Below are positions 34,676 to 42,643 of a stretch of DNA of 64,000 nucleotides, piece after piece. A program made the position numbers and the translations under genes. The stretch comes from Hymenobacter guriensis (lineage in GTDB: Bacteria > Bacteroidota > Bacteroidia > Cytophagales > Hymenobacteraceae): NCBI RefSeq assembly GCF_015773195.1, contig NZ_JADWYK010000011.1, positions 62,001 to 126,000 of the forward strand, written 5' to 3'. Position 1 is the stretch's first letter; every line of letters begins with the position of its first letter. The notes under the pieces are model-generated. The model saw only the letters and a list, made by a program, of their open reading frames with translations. It had not been told where the DNA came from and did no database searches.

Positions 34676-35725
34676 ATGGCTGATCTGCTTTCTGCTATTA
34701 TTCCCCTGCGTATTGAGGCTATCCGGGAAGAAGTGCCCGGGGTGAAAAGCTTTGTGCTGGCGCCAGTGGCTCCGGCCTCGCTGCCTTACCGGGCCGGGCA
34801 ATACCTCACGCTCCTCTTTCGGCGGTACGGCCGCGAGGTACGCCGCTCCTACTCCATCAGCTCCGCCCCGGCCCTAGGTGAGCCGCTGACCATCACCGTC
34901 AAGCGCATCGATAACGGGCTGATTTCGCGGTGGCTGATAGATGAAGCCCGCCCCGGCGAGCAGCTCCAGACCATTGGCGCGGCCGGGTTCTTTACCTTGC
35001 CCGAGGAGCCCGCCGCCTTCCGGCAACTGGTGCTGGTAGCGGCCGGCAGCGGCATTGCACCCATGCTGGGGCTGCTGAAAACGGCGCTGCACACGCACCC
35101 CACTGCCCGCGTCCTGCTGGTGTACAGCAACCGCACGCCAAGCCACACCTTGTTTCGGGAGGAGCTGTTGGCCCTGCAGGCCCGGTTTCCTCAGCGGCTG
35201 CACCTGGAGCTGCTTTATAGCGTAGATGCCAACCTGGGGCGGGCCCGCCTGCACAAGCCGCTACTGGAAGACCTGGTACACCGCTTCAGCCCCGGACCAG
35301 TGGCTGGCACGCTGGCCTACGTGTGCGGCCCGCTCGACTTTATGCGCATGGCTACCTACGCCCTGCACGCGGCAGGGCTGCCCTTGTCCGATATCCGCCG
35401 GGAGCTATTTACCCCTATTGCTGTTCCCGCCACCCACGTGCCGCCCGATATGGCTGCGTACCCCGTCAGTATTCGCTGGCGCGGGCAGGAATACGTAGTG
35501 CCGGTGCAGTATCCGAGCACCATTCTGCGGGCGGCCCGGCAGCAGGGGCTGGCCTTGCCCTACAGCTGCGAGGCTGGCCAGTGCGGCAACTGCGTGGCCC
35601 GCTGCACCGCCGGCCGCGTATGGATGAGCCTGAACGAGGTCCTGACGGATAAGGAAACCGAGCGGGGCCTCGTACTCACCTGCACCGGCTACCCTATCGG
35701 CGGGCCTGTGCGCCTGGAATTCTGA
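34676..35725 (+). CDS. Ferredoxin-NADP reductase fused to a 2Fe-2S ferredoxin (PaaE-like)
   Basis: 349 residues. FAD-binding beta-barrel with the flavin motif RRSYSISSAP (about 62-71), NAD(P)-binding domain with LVLVAAGSGIAPMLGLLKTA (about 118-137) and YVCGPLDFM, and a C-terminal plant-type ferredoxin domain with CEAGQCGNCVARC and a fourth cysteine in LVLTCTGYP, ligating a 2Fe-2S cluster. This is the layout of the reductase subunit of phenylacetyl-CoA epoxidase, but no paaABC genes are nearby, so it more likely donates electrons to another oxygenase or desaturase. It opens a compact plus-strand cluster with msrA. Confidence 0.93.
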   Translation: MADLLSAIIPLRIEAIREEVPGVKSFVLAPVAPASLPYRAGQYLTLLFRRYGREVRRSYSISSAPALGEPLTITVKRIDNGLISRWLIDEARPGEQLQTIGAAGFFTLPEEPAAFRQLVLVAAGSGIAPMLGLLKTALHTHPTARVLLVYSNRTPSHTLFREELLALQARFPQRLHLELLYSVDANLGRARLHKPLLEDLVHRFSPGPVAGTLAYVCGPLDFMRMATYALHAAGLPLSDIRRELFTPIAVPATHVPPDMAAYPVSIRWRGQEYVVPVQYPSTILRAARQQGLALPYSCEAGQCGNCVARCTAGRVWMSLNEVLTDKETERGLVLTCTGYPIGGPVRLEF

Positions 35726-35785
35726 TGATATGCAGTGTCTGGCTACGACCGAACTCCCGGGCGGCTGCGTATGTTGAGCATGCAC

Positions 35786-36442
35786 ATGAAAAAACTTCTG
35801 TTTCTCCTGCTGGCGGTGCTGGGCACGGCCAGCTGCGAGGCGGCCCCCGGCAGCCAGCCCACCCAGGACGACCACCGCTTTGCCGAGCTGCCCAAGCCCC
35901 AGGCGGGCGAGGCCGTGGCCACCTTTGCCAGCGGCTGCTACTGGTGTGCCGAGCACGTGTTTGAAAGCCTGAAAGGGGTGCGCACCGTTATTTCGGGGCA
36001 CTCGGGCGGCACCGCGGTTTCACCTACTTACGAGCAGGTAGGCCGGGGCGGCACCGGCCACGCCGAAGCCATCCAGGTGTATTACGACCCCAAAGTCATC
36101 AGCTTTGAAACCCTGCTGAAGGTGTTTTTTGTGCAGCATGACCCTACCACCCTAAACCGCCAGGGCCCCGACGCGGGTGAGGAATACCGCTCCATTGCCT
36201 TCTACCGCACGCCCCAGGAAAAAGCGCAGATTGAGGCCGAAATCAAGCGGGTTAATGCCTCCAAGCGCTACTCCAGCCTCATCGTGACGCAGGTAGTGCC
36301 GTTCAAGGTCTTTTACCCAGCGGAGCGCTACCACCAGGATTACTTCGTGCACCACCCCGAAAACCCGTACATCCAGACGGTATCTACCCCGCGCTACCAG
36401 CACTTTGCCCGGGAATTCCCACAGCTGCTGCAAACCAAGTAG
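35786..36442 (+). CDS. msrA: Peptide methionine-S-sulfoxide reductase MsrA, lipoprotein form
   Basis: About 218 residues from the ATG at 35786. The signal peptide MKKLLFLLLAVLGTASC ends in a lipobox, so this MsrA is exported and lipid-anchored, repairing oxidised methionine in envelope proteins. Catalytic motif FASGCYWCAEHVFESLKGV (GCYWC, nucleophile Cys) and the family run RTVISGHSGGTAVSPTYEQV, HAEAIQVYYDPKVISFETLL, VQHDPTTLNRQGPDAGEEYR. No resolving-Cys tail is seen at the C-terminus. An upstream ATG is possible but would not fit the signal. Ends at a strong terminator. Confidence 0.95.
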   Translation: MKKLLFLLLAVLGTASCEAAPGSQPTQDDHRFAELPKPQAGEAVATFASGCYWCAEHVFESLKGVRTVISGHSGGTAVSPTYEQVGRGGTGHAEAIQVYYDPKVISFETLLKVFFVQHDPTTLNRQGPDAGEEYRSIAFYRTPQEKAQIEAEIKRVNASKRYSSLIVTQVVPFKVFYPAERYHQDYFVHHPENPYIQTVSTPRYQHFAREFPQLLQTK

Positions 36443-36463
36443 ATGTATCTGCCGTGCCCTGGG

Positions 36464-36508
36464 AGCCAGTCCCTGCCCACTAACTGCCGGGCAGGGACTG
36501 GCTTTTTT
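36464..36508 (+). terminator. Intrinsic terminator after msrA
   Basis: AGCCAGTCCCTGCC with its complement, 12-base loop and T6. Confidence 0.85.
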
Positions 36509-36666
36509 GTATGCTGCTGACCATCCACGGGGGTCTTGCGCCCTTCTGCCTTGTCCGGCCGACACCAAAGTTTCTGCGCTCATGCAACCTTTGGGCCCGG
36601 CAATAGGGTCTTATCCCAGCAGATTCATTGAATATTCCAGCAAGCTCAACTGCCCGCCTGCTTTTT

Positions 36667-37152
36667 ATGACTACGCGCCACGCTATATTATTCAGTGGGT
36701 TAGCTACCGGTTTACTGGTAGCCAGTATTGCGTATGCTCTGCCCACATCTGCGGGCTCTCCGCCCTGGCTCCTGTGCTCCCTCGACGGCAAAAAGCTCCC
36801 ACCAACTCATGCCACCCGCCCTTCCGATACCGGATTTTCTTCGGCGGCCGCCTGGTCGCTGAGTGCCCTGCCGCAGCCGCTGGCCGGTAGTGGTACCTTC
36901 TCCTGCCCGCTGTCGTTGCGGGTGCGCTCCTGGGTGCACGTCATTGCCACCATGCTGCACTGCGATGATGCCACCGCGAAGTTTGAGCTGCGCTACCTGA
37001 ACCTGCTCGGCCAGGTTTCTTACTACGAAACCAGCGGCCGTCACCTCTACCTTTACGACGACGCACACCAGCAGCCCCGTCTGGCTTTCGAGCTGCAGGC
37101 CAACCACGCTCCCCTGGCCGCGTCGGTAGCCCCGGCTTCTCCTACGCTTTAG
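36667..37152 (+). CDS. Secreted hypothetical protein
   Basis: About 161 residues from the ATG at 36667, which starts a signal-peptide-like segment (AILFSGLATGLLVASIAYA). The mature part is Ser/Pro-rich then beta-rich (DDATAKFELRYLNLLGQVSY, GRHLYLYDDAHQQPRLAF), with the alternating pattern of META/HslJ-like or lipocalin-like small domains, but the match is weak. Paired cysteines at SFSCPLSL-type and MLHCDDA positions might bond. Confidence 0.6.
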   Translation: MTTRHAILFSGLATGLLVASIAYALPTSAGSPPWLLCSLDGKKLPPTHATRPSDTGFSSAAAWSLSALPQPLAGSGTFSCPLSLRVRSWVHVIATMLHCDDATAKFELRYLNLLGQVSYYETSGRHLYLYDDAHQQPRLAFELQANHAPLAASVAPASPTL

Positions 37153-37185
37153 GGTAGTTGCTTTTGTTTATTATTAGTTGTCATT

Positions 37186-37217
37186 AGTTGTCTGTAATCT
37201 GACACCGACAAACAACT
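37186..37217. repeat. AGTTGTCTGT / ACAAACAACT inverted repeat
   Basis: 10-bp arms with one mismatch flanking 12 bases, within an 85-bp gap rich in TTAGTTGTC and GACAAACAAC between convergent genes. Belongs with the similar repeats at 32113 and 41458. Confidence 0.45.
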
Positions 37218-37237
37218 CCTGACAAACAACCCGCAAT

Positions 37238-40165
37238 TTAAAAGCCGATATCCAGCACAAGCGGCTGCACAAGCCACTCGCCCGACCGCACGTTGTAGAT
37301 GGTGCGCACGCCCAGTTCAAACGGCGTGCGCAGCCGCAGGGCATTGAACACAAACGACACATCGGCGCCAATGGTGTGGTAGGTTTCCTGTACTGTTGCC
37401 GTGCGGCCATCGGTGGTGCGCCCGGGCAGGTCGCCGAGGGCAGCATCGTAGAATACGCCGCCCACCACGCGCTGCACGTACAGCCAGCGGCCCAACGTCC
37501 AGTCGGGGTCGGCCAGGGGCAGGCGGTATTCGGCGCTGCCAGTCAGCAGCTGAGTGAAGTTGTCGTAGCTCTGCCCACGAGGAAAAAACACGGCCCCGGA
37601 CAGCGGAAAGGCATCTACTTTCTGTCGCTGATAGCCGGCCCGCATCCGTACCGCGTGGTGGCGCCCAATACCCGGGAAGTACCCGTTGGCCTGCGCCGCC
37701 AGTTGCCAAGTGGAAAGTCCGAGGCCAAAAGGCGTGGTACGAGCCGAAAGCAGCAGCGTCTGGCCCCAGCGCGGCGCCACATCCCGCTGGCTTTGCTTGA
37801 GCAGGCGGTAGTACGACAGGGACGTGGACAGCAGATGCAGAGAGTTGCGGCCCACTTGGTTCAGGGAACGGTAAGGCAAATCGTAGCCCTGGCTTTGTTG
37901 AGCGGTGTAGTAAGCGCCCACGGTGAGTGCCTGCCGGAAGCGGTTGTGGGTGAGTTGCAGCGGCACGCGGGCTCCCACCGTCAGGCTGGTGTACTGCCAC
38001 TGGTCGCGGCGCAGGCTGTCCAGGGTTTCATCTTGATCAATAAATAGCGTAGTGCGGCGCTGGCCTCGCTCCAGGGTGGCATCGAGCACCGGAAACAAGC
38101 CTTGGTAGCTGGCCGTGGCAAACACACGGCCAGTGCGTTCCGTCTGATCGTAGCCTATGCCAGCCACCGTTTGCAAGGTACTCAGCACATCCTGCGACCG
38201 GACACCCACGCTCAGCCCGCTGCCCGAGGGCGACTGAATGAGGCCCCAACTGAACACGTTGAACAGGTGGGCGGCCGGGCGGTAGCGCCGCACGCTTAGC
38301 GGCTGGTCCGGGACAGCTACCAAGGAGTCGCCGGGAAGTACGGGGCCTACCTGCCGGGCGCCGGCATCAGTTTGCACCACGGGCTCTATGTAGGCGGCTG
38401 GGTCGTGGCCGGGGGCGGCGGGCGTCCAAAGCGCGGGGTTCAGCGGCAGTTCGGCCACCCGGCTGCCGGTGCTCCGGAATACGTGAAACGCCAGGCGCTG
38501 CCCGTTTGGTGCTACGGCCCCGTGGTAGGCCCCCAGGGAGTCGTGGGTGACCTGCAGGCGCTGACCGGTGCCGGTATGCACGGCGTACACCTGGTCCTGG
38601 CCCGACTGCGGGGAGTTAAACAGCACGTAGTCGCCCCAGGGCTGGGGGTGGCTGATGTTGAGTTCAGCGGCCGGCAGCAGCTCCCGGCGCTGGCCCGTCG
38701 TCAGGTCAATTTCTTCCAACGCCTTGCCAGCGGGCTTGAGTGTAACGACCACAGCCCGGCGCTGATCGGCGCTCCAACGAGGCTGCTGCAGCTGGTGGTT
38801 GTCGGGGTTGGGCATCACCTGCAGCTCCTGGCCGGTGCGGGCATCCAGCACTACCAGCTCGGTGCGGTAGGCAGCGTCGGTGCGCACGGCCAGCAGGCGC
38901 GTGCCATCCGGCGAAAGCGCGGCGGCGGTGTAGCGACCCCGGGGCGTAAGGCGCGTAACCTTGCCCGTAGCCACATCCAGCACCCGCAGCTCGGAATACA
39001 CGCGCTGCAGCCAGCGGGCATCGTAGCGGTACTCGGGCCAGCACACCTTGCCCCCGCCTACCGACAGCATTTCGGGCAGATTGAGCAGGCCCGGCATGTG
39101 CAGCGGCTGCTCCCGACCACTTTGGTGCAGCAGCACCAGCTGGGCCGCGTCGCCGAGGCCGCTTTTCAGGGCTACCACGGTGCTGTCGTTGAGGTACTGT
39201 GGATATTGATACTGGGTGAAAACGCGGCGCTCTGGCTGGGTGGCGAAGTACGCCGGGGCCAGACCGGCTGGCGCAGGCATGGCTGCGGCGGTCTGGCGTC
39301 GCCAGGTGGAATCCAGCTCGGCGAGGGTGCGGCGGTACAAGTCTTCTACCCGCAGGCCAGTGGTACGGCGCAGGCTGTTGGAAAACGAGAACGGGTAAGC
39401 CGGGAACCGGTAGTAGCGGTCCAGTACGGGGCCCCACACGTCGGGGCCGTAGTGGTGCTTGGCATAGGAAGTCAGAAAGTAGCCCAGCACGTAGTGGTTG
39501 GGCACGTTGTCGCGGTAAGAGCCGGCCACGGCCTTGGCGTAGGTGTAGCGCCGCGCCGCCAGCAGATTGGCCCGCAGGTCCACGTCGAAAGCCGGAATGC
39601 GGCCCCGGCCGCTGCGCGTGAGAATGGTTTCGGTACCCACGGCGTCGCCCTCGGCAAACCAGTCGGGCACGCCGATGGTGGTAGTGCCCAGCCCGCCGTA
39701 GCCAAACAGCCAGTACGCCAGCCGCGACGCGCCTTGCCGGGGCTTTTCGTACTGCACCACGTGGCGGTACTCGTGGATGGCCAGCTGGTCGAGCCAGTCG
39801 ATGGTGCCCGACAGAAACGGGTCCTGGGGCGGCGTGGTGAAGAACTCGGAGCGGCGCGGCAGCACCGTCACGAAGCCATTGCCGATGGTGTTCTGGGTTT
39901 GCAGCACCACCGTCACGGGCCGGGGCCGCACGCCCAGGGAGGCACCTACCGGCTCGTACACCTGCTCCAGCCGCTGGGCCGTGCGCTGGGCCCGCTGCTC
40001 GAAGCCGGCCGGATACAGCACCCGGAAGTGGGCCGTGCGCACCTCAAACCAGCGCAACGAAGGCGGATTCTGGTTGAGCACCGGAAACTGCTGGGCCACG
40101 GCCGGAGCCGCCATCAGCACACCACTAAGGAAAGCAAGCCAGAACCACACGCGCATAGGTGGCAA
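37238..40165 (-). CDS. Outer-membrane protein with peptidase-MA-like domain and beta-propeller
   Basis: 975 residues with a signal peptide (LAFLSGVLMAAPAVAQ). N-terminal about 270 residues resemble peptidase MA/M1-like gluzincins: AIHEYRHVVQYEKP (H131, E132, H135) and WFAEGDAVG (E172). A TolB/PD40-type propeller follows (SPDGTRLLAVRTD, PRWSADQRRAVVV, APNGQRLAFHVF). From about residue 620 onward the sequence is made of amphipathic beta strands ending VLDIGF with C-terminal Phe, as expected for an outer-membrane barrel. The domain set suggests a cell-surface or periplasmic protease tethered by its own barrel. Met4 is an alternative start. Confidence 0.8.
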   Translation of the reverse strand: MPPMRVWFWLAFLSGVLMAAPAVAQQFPVLNQNPPSLRWFEVRTAHFRVLYPAGFEQRAQRTAQRLEQVYEPVGASLGVRPRPVTVVLQTQNTIGNGFVTVLPRRSEFFTTPPQDPFLSGTIDWLDQLAIHEYRHVVQYEKPRQGASRLAYWLFGYGGLGTTTIGVPDWFAEGDAVGTETILTRSGRGRIPAFDVDLRANLLAARRYTYAKAVAGSYRDNVPNHYVLGYFLTSYAKHHYGPDVWGPVLDRYYRFPAYPFSFSNSLRRTTGLRVEDLYRRTLAELDSTWRRQTAAAMPAPAGLAPAYFATQPERRVFTQYQYPQYLNDSTVVALKSGLGDAAQLVLLHQSGREQPLHMPGLLNLPEMLSVGGGKVCWPEYRYDARWLQRVYSELRVLDVATGKVTRLTPRGRYTAAALSPDGTRLLAVRTDAAYRTELVVLDARTGQELQVMPNPDNHQLQQPRWSADQRRAVVVTLKPAGKALEEIDLTTGQRRELLPAAELNISHPQPWGDYVLFNSPQSGQDQVYAVHTGTGQRLQVTHDSLGAYHGAVAPNGQRLAFHVFRSTGSRVAELPLNPALWTPAAPGHDPAAYIEPVVQTDAGARQVGPVLPGDSLVAVPDQPLSVRRYRPAAHLFNVFSWGLIQSPSGSGLSVGVRSQDVLSTLQTVAGIGYDQTERTGRVFATASYQGLFPVLDATLERGQRRTTLFIDQDETLDSLRRDQWQYTSLTVGARVPLQLTHNRFRQALTVGAYYTAQQSQGYDLPYRSLNQVGRNSLHLLSTSLSYYRLLKQSQRDVAPRWGQTLLLSARTTPFGLGLSTWQLAAQANGYFPGIGRHHAVRMRAGYQRQKVDAFPLSGAVFFPRGQSYDNFTQLLTGSAEYRLPLADPDWTLGRWLYVQRVVGGVFYDAALGDLPGRTTDGRTATVQETYHTIGADVSFVFNALRLRTPFELGVRTIYNVRSGEWLVQPLVLDIGF

Positions 40166-40298
40166 GGTAGCGCGTTGACGGCATTTCCGGCGAGGCAGCC
40201 CAAGGTTTTGACTTTGTAGCGCGGGCGTTTTCAGGAGGCGTCGGGGTAAATTCTTCGGCGTAGATTACGGCCTCTATCCGACCTTCTTTCCGGCCCGC

Positions 40299-41456
40299 AT
40301 GCCCACTCCTGCCCTTCTCTCCAAGCTGCCCGACGTAGGCACCAGCATTTTCTCCGTGATGTCGCAGCTGGCCCAGGAGCACAGCGCCATCAACCTGGCC
40401 CAGGGCTTCCCCGACTACGACCCGCCGCAGGAGCTGCTGGAGGACCTGGCCCGGCACGCCACCACGCCCGGTCATCAGCAGTACGCGCCCATGCCCGGCC
40501 TGCCCCGTCTGCGCGAGGCCATCAGCCACAAAACCGCCCTGCTTTACGGGGTACCCGCTCCCGACCCGGCCACCGAAATTACCATCACAAGCGGAGCTAC
40601 GGAGGCCCTGTACGCGGTGCTGGCAGCCGTGGTGCATCCGGGCGACGACGTGTTGGTGCTGGAGCCCGCCTACGATTTGTACGGTCCCGCCATCCGGCTG
40701 CAGGGCGGCCGACCCGTGTACGTGCCCCTGCGCCCCACCGACTTCCGGCCCGACTGGGACCAGGTAGCAGCGGCCCTTACGCCGCGCACCCGGCTTATCA
40801 TGCTCAACACCCCGCACAACCCCAGTGGCGCGGTACTCACGGCCGAGGACTGGAACACGCTGGCGGCGCTGCTCGAAAACACGGATACACTAGTGCTGTC
40901 GGATGAGGTATATGAGCACATGGTGTTTGACGGGCAGCCGCACCGCAGCGCCCTGCAGCATCCGCAGCTGGCCGAGCGAAGCTTTGTGCTGTCGTCGTTT
41001 GGCAAAACCTACCACGCCACCGGCTGGAAGGTGGGCTACTGCGTGGCTCCGCCGGCCCTCACGGCCGAGGTGCGGCGGGTGCACCAGTTCCTCACGTTTG
41101 CCGTGCACACGCCCACCCAACACGCCTTAGCCGATGTTCTTTCCCACGCCGACCACTTCCGGGAACTGCCCGGCTTCTACCAGCACAAGCGCGACCTGTT
41201 TGCGGAGTTGCTGACCGATACCGGCTTCGAGCTGCTGCCGGTGGCCGGCGCCTACTTTCAGCTGGCCCGCTACCGGCAGCTTTCGAGCTTACCCGACGTA
41301 GAGTTTGCCCGCCGCCTCACCGCCGAAACCAGGGTGGCAGTGGTGCCGGTGTCGGCCTTCTACCACGATGGACACGACGACGGCCTTATCCGCTTCTGCT
41401 TTGCCAAGCGCGACGAAACCCTGCAGGCAGCAGCTGAGCGGCTAAGCCGGTTATGA
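40299..41456 (+). CDS. Methionine aminotransferase (PLP-dependent, YbdL-like)
   Basis: 385 residues, fold-type I aminotransferase. KLPDVGTSIFSVMSQLAQEH and NLAQGFPDYDPPQELLEDLA are typical of the YbdL/KAT subfamily acting on methionine and aromatic amino acids. PLP site: TSGATEALYAVLAAV, NTPHNPSGAVL, LVLSDEVYEHMVFDG and the lysine in SFGKTYHATGWKVGY. The next gene encodes an omega-amidase; the pair would transaminate 2-oxo-4-methylthiobutyrate with glutamine and drive it by hydrolysing 2-oxoglutaramate, the last step of methionine salvage. Confidence 0.9.
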   Translation: MPTPALLSKLPDVGTSIFSVMSQLAQEHSAINLAQGFPDYDPPQELLEDLARHATTPGHQQYAPMPGLPRLREAISHKTALLYGVPAPDPATEITITSGATEALYAVLAAVVHPGDDVLVLEPAYDLYGPAIRLQGGRPVYVPLRPTDFRPDWDQVAAALTPRTRLIMLNTPHNPSGAVLTAEDWNTLAALLENTDTLVLSDEVYEHMVFDGQPHRSALQHPQLAERSFVLSSFGKTYHATGWKVGYCVAPPALTAEVRRVHQFLTFAVHTPTQHALADVLSHADHFRELPGFYQHKRDLFAELLTDTGFELLPVAGAYFQLARYRQLSSLPDVEFARRLTAETRVAVVPVSAFYHDGHDDGLIRFCFAKRDETLQAAAERLSRL

Positions 41457-41756
41457 GCTGTCAGTTGCTGGTTTTTAGTTGTCTGTTGTTGGAGCAGCCT
41501 CATGGGCACTGCACAGTTCCACGTCCGGCTCCCCGGCTCCTTTTCGAAAGAGGGAGCTGGGGCTTGGGTCGGCTACTGTCAACTGGCAACCGGAAACTGA
41601 CAACAAGCAACTGCTTTGTTATCTTCTGAATCGCACGTACCTTAATCCAAGAATTCCGCACTTATCTCCTATTGCATTGCCTGCTGGCTTTTCAGGTCAT
41701 CAGTGAACAGCCCGCCCGCTTCCTCTCCATATTCGTCTCTGCTCAACTTCCTTACC
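41457..41756. repeat. Intergenic region bounded by CAGTTG/CAACTG-type inverted repeats
   Basis: 300 bases without a gene. The left part (41458-41492) reads GCTGTCAGTTGCTGG and TTAGTTGTCTGTTGTTGG; the right part (41575-41612) reads GTCAACTGGCAACC and CTGACAACAAGCAACTGC, roughly its complement. Between them lies a GC-rich segment with a GGCTCC...GGAGCTGGGG hairpin. This may be a small non-autonomous repeat; related ends occur at 32113 and 37186. The last 140 bases hold the start region of the omega-amidase gene. Confidence 0.4.
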
Positions 41757-42536
41757 GTGTCGGATTTAACCGTTTCTTTCGTGCAGGCTGCCCTGCAATG
41801 GCATCAGCCTGAGGCCAACCGTGCCGAGCTTACCCGCCTGCTTAGCCAGCTGTCGTTTTCCTCGGACATTATCGTGCTGCCCGAAATGTTCAGCACGGGC
41901 TTCAGCATGGAAGCCGAGGCGCTGGCTGAGCCGGTGGAAGGCCCTAGCCTGGCCTGGATGCGGGAGGTGGCTGCCCGACATGACTCGGTGGTGACGGGCA
42001 GTCTGATGGTGCGGGACGACGGGCGCTTCTACAACCGCCTGTTCTGGGTGCGCCCCGACGGCACGTACAGCCACTACGACAAGCACCACCTGTTCACGTT
42101 TGCCCGGGAGCAGGACACCTACACGCCCGGCACCGCCCTGCTGCTGGAGGAGTGGCGCGGCTGGCGCATTCGGCCCCTTATCTGCTACGATCTGCGCTTT
42201 CCGGTGTGGAGCCGCAACTCGGCCGAGCAGCCCTACGACCTGCTGATTTACATGGCCAACTGGCCGGCCATTCGCCGCACCGCCTGGATGACGCTGCTCC
42301 GCGCCCGTGCCATCGAAAACCTAGCGTACACGCTCGGGGTCAACTGCGTGGGCATGGACAGCCAAGGCCAGCACTACGCCGGCGACTCGGCTCTGCTGGA
42401 TATGAAGGGTGAGTATCTGGTAGAAGTCGGCAACCACGAAACCAGCATCACGCGCACCCTGCGTCGCAACGAGCTGGATGCGTACCGCCGACGCTTCCCT
42501 GCCCTGCAGGACGCTGACCCGTTCACCCTGCTGTAA
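41757..42536 (+). CDS. Nitrilase-family omega-amidase (YafV-like)
   Basis: About 259 residues from GTG 41757, which gives the family-like start (V)SDLTVSFVQAALQWHQ; an upstream GTG at 41703 adds 18 atypical residues. The nitrilase Glu-Lys-Cys triad is seen as IVLPEMFSTGFSMEAE, HYDKHHLFTF and RPLICYDLRFPVWSR. AANWPA-type segment YMANWPAIRRTAWMTLLRAR and NCVGMDSQGQHYAGDS complete the YafV/omega-amidase pattern. Predicted to hydrolyse 2-oxoglutaramate and 2-oxosuccinamate made by glutamine or asparagine transaminases such as the preceding gene product. Confidence 0.9.
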   Translation: MSDLTVSFVQAALQWHQPEANRAELTRLLSQLSFSSDIIVLPEMFSTGFSMEAEALAEPVEGPSLAWMREVAARHDSVVTGSLMVRDDGRFYNRLFWVRPDGTYSHYDKHHLFTFAREQDTYTPGTALLLEEWRGWRIRPLICYDLRFPVWSRNSAEQPYDLLIYMANWPAIRRTAWMTLLRARAIENLAYTLGVNCVGMDSQGQHYAGDSALLDMKGEYLVEVGNHETSITRTLRRNELDAYRRRFPALQDADPFTLL

Positions 42537-42576
42537 GTGTAAGTGAGGAGTAGTAACAAATCCGTTAAAGCCCTAC

Positions 42577-42614
42577 AGCCCGTCATGCTTCGGCTTCGCT
42601 CAGCATGACGGGCT
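42577..42614. terminator. Terminator-like hairpin of the CATGCTTCG...AGCATG type
   Basis: AGCCCGTCATGCT and complement around TCGGCTTCGCTC; lies between convergent genes. Shares its core with 20581-20620. Confidence 0.7.
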
Positions 42615-42643
42615 TCATAATTTCTCTCCTCCTCATAGCCCTC

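Noticed and set aside
34676..35725. Phenylacetate degradation cluster
   Set aside because: The reductase is PaaE-like and a PaaI-type thioesterase lies at 11.5 kb, but they are 23 kb apart and no paaABCD, paaK or paaG genes are present.
38372..40219. 615-residue plus-strand frame opposite the peptidase/propeller/barrel gene
   Set aside because: The minus-strand frame has a signal peptide, HExxH site and propeller repeats; the plus frame is Gly/His/Ala-rich shadow sequence.
41492..41545. Group II intron domain V-like remnant (GGAGCAGCC ... ACGTCCGGCTCC)
   Set aside because: The ends pair, but the internal helix, GNRA tetraloop and two-base bulge needed for domain V cannot be formed, and no intron-encoded protein is present.
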